37,567 bases of DNA from Candidatus Woesearchaeota archaeon (GTDB lineage: Archaea > Nanobdellota > Nanobdellia > SCGC-AAA011-G17 > ARS1403), in the NCBI GenBank assembly GCA_016181275.1, contig JACOZQ010000027.1:1-37567 (forward strand), read 5' to 3'. Made by a program: the position numbers and the translations under genes. Below are positions 36,084 through 37,567 of this stretch, one piece after another; position 1 is the first letter of the stretch, and each line of letters opens with the position of its first letter. The notes beneath the pieces were generated by a model. The model was not told where the DNA came from, ran no database searches, and saw nothing but the letters and a program-made list of their open reading frames with translations.

Positions 36084-37034
36084 CTATTGTTTTATTATAG
36101 TGAATCTCGAGCCCATGATAGGATTATAAAAAGCTGAGACCTTTAAATTTTTATAGATCCCTTCTAATGCAGGATTTTCCTCTGAAATTTTTAGATTTAT
36201 TTTGTCTGCCATGTTAATGATGAAGTTGTCAAGCTCTTCATTTGTATCAAACTGAATATTTGTCTTCAAAATCTCCTTCTTGTATTTCACTTTTATATCA
36301 TCATATGAACTGCAGATTATTTCGGAAACATCCGGATTATTAATTAATGGATCTATTTTTCCAAATCCCTTTATGTACTTCACAAGAAAATATTTTATTT
36401 TTTTCAGATAACTGTCGGAGTATTTTATATTTAGCTCATTGCACGTGTTTTTTATTTCATTTATCAGAAAAGATTCCTGCTCCAAAACTTCTGGATTGCT
36501 TATTATCTGCTGCTTCAATTTATTCTTTACCTGCTGGAATATTTTCCAATCAGTTGATTCCATCTCAGGCTCGACGATATTAAACTTTAAAATTCCATTC
36601 TCCTTGCTTATTGTCAGCATGAAATCCTGAAAGTTTATACCACCCCCCTTTACATTCATTCCTGCTTCTTTATTTTGAATTGGAATTACAGCTGGCGGAG
36701 CCGGAGGTAATGGTGGCGCTTCTGGAAGATTCTCATGCAATATAATTTTCCTCGGAAACTTATCCCATTCCCCATGTGTTACTATTTTTCTCTCTGGTTC
36801 CTGCTCAAAATTTTTCAGCTCGGCATGCTCATATGATTTCTCAAATCTTTTCGTTCTTGGTCTTGACGGGTAATTTTTTCCTGCAAACAATAAAGACTTT
36901 GTAAAAGATTTAACAAAGCGGACATTCTGCCTCAATTCCTTGGAAGGTTCTTTGTCGAGAATTGAAAGAAGCTTTTCCAATTCATCCAATGCTTTTTTTT
37001 GTTCTGGATTCGGAGAAATAAATTGGATCGTCAT
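36084..37034 (-). CDS. N-terminal-domain-only homolog of archaeal type II/IV secretion (CpaF/VirB11-like) ATPase
   Basis: FLVKYIKGFGKIDPLINNPDVSEIICSSYDDIKVKYKKEILKTNIQF...GSRFTIIKQ*; ORF stops before any Walker A region. Confidence 0.72.
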   Translation of the reverse strand: MTIQFISPNPEQKKALDELEKLLSILDKEPSKELRQNVRFVKSFTKSLLFAGKNYPSRPRTKRFEKSYEHAELKNFEQEPERKIVTHGEWDKFPRKIILHENLPEAPPLPPAPPAVIPIQNKEAGMNVKGGGINFQDFMLTISKENGILKFNIVEPEMESTDWKIFQQVKNKLKQQIISNPEVLEQESFLINEIKNTCNELNIKYSDSYLKKIKYFLVKYIKGFGKIDPLINNPDVSEIICSSYDDIKVKYKKEILKTNIQFDTNEELDNFIINMADKINLKISEENPALEGIYKNLKVSAFYNPIMGSRFTIIKQ

Positions 37035-37051
37035 TATTAATTATTAATTTA

Positions 37052-37414
37052 TTACTCTGGGAATAATTTATGCTCTGAAGGCTGGCCTGCTTTCATATAC
37101 TTTTGAACTAAAATCAAGCCGCGCATTATTGTCTTGTTTTGCTCAACTAGGTCTGAAATTTTCCCTAACAATGGCTTCAATCTTTCATCATCATTTTCAG
37201 CTATCATATATTTTCCTGCCTCTCTGAAGAAATTAACCATGTCTTCTATCTGCTTCGATGTTGAAGACAACTGCTTTGAAACCTGATTATTGCTTTCGAT
37301 TAATTCAATTAATTTCTGCTGCAATTTCACATTAGAATCAATTAAATTCTGCTGCAATGAAGGGCTTTTTTCCGCCGCTTTCATTGTTTTTTGAGGATTA
37401 TTCTTTGCTGCCAA
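37052..37414 (-). CDS. coiled-coil protein, 120 aa
   Basis: heptad-rich QQNLIDSNVKLQQKLIELIESNNQVSKQLSSTSKQIEDMVNFF; same strand, 17 nt upstream of the ATPase-like gene. Confidence 0.65.
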   Translation of the reverse strand: MAAKNNPQKTMKAAEKSPSLQQNLIDSNVKLQQKLIELIESNNQVSKQLSSTSKQIEDMVNFFREAGKYMIAENDDERLKPLLGKISDLVEQNKTIMRGLILVQKYMKAGQPSEHKLFPE

Positions 37415-37567
37415 TTATATCACCTAAGATTATAAATCTATGGAGTTATATAAAGATTTTGTTTTACCGTAACCGTTTAGCTGCTAAGAGTTTGCCTTAG
37501 CATGCTATAGGTATTAAATCCTCTCAAATTCCATGTGGCTAGTACAGATATGATTGTCTCTTTAATC

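Noticed and set aside
1-37567. CRISPR arrays, rRNA genes, transposases or integrases
   Set aside because: No regularly spaced repeats, rRNA-like blocks, or recognisable recombinase ORFs were seen; the only clear mobile-type element is the intein.

Overview
AT-rich archaeal chromosomal segment, probably from a DPANN lineage (Woesearchaeota/Pacearchaeota-like; an inference from protein style and gene content, not from a search). The core is a minus-strand RNA polymerase/ribosomal operon: rpoH, rpoB'', rpoB', rpoA', an unknown two-TM-helix protein, rpoA'' with a 473-aa LAGLIDADG intein, eL30-like, NusA-like, uS12, an unknown 87-aa protein, uS7. Around it are psmB and aCPSF1/FttA, a CCA-adding enzyme, a convergent HicB/HicA pair, Lrp, a DsbA-like protein, an ABC-2 exporter followed by GNAT, HExxH peptidase, M29 aminopeptidase and two tandem C45/Ntn-hydrolase genes, then MsrA, a TGS GTPase, a PAC2 chaperone and Kae1. 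At the right edge is a cluster with an N-terminal-domain-only secretion ATPase homolog. I folded four tRNA genes by eye (Lys-UUU, Ser-CGA, Glu-UUC, Ile-UAU). All four carry an intron at 37/38, and Ile-UAU is an unusual archaeal anticodon. Main hunt results: a translationally coupled membrane protein inside the RNAP operon; an intein in the trigger-loop motif of A''; a three-copy intergenic hairpin repeat; tRNA-Ile(UAU); a convergent hicB/hicA pair sharing a palindromic stop; a frameshifted RHH mini-gene; and a truncated T2SS/T4P ATPase cluster. No homology searches were run.
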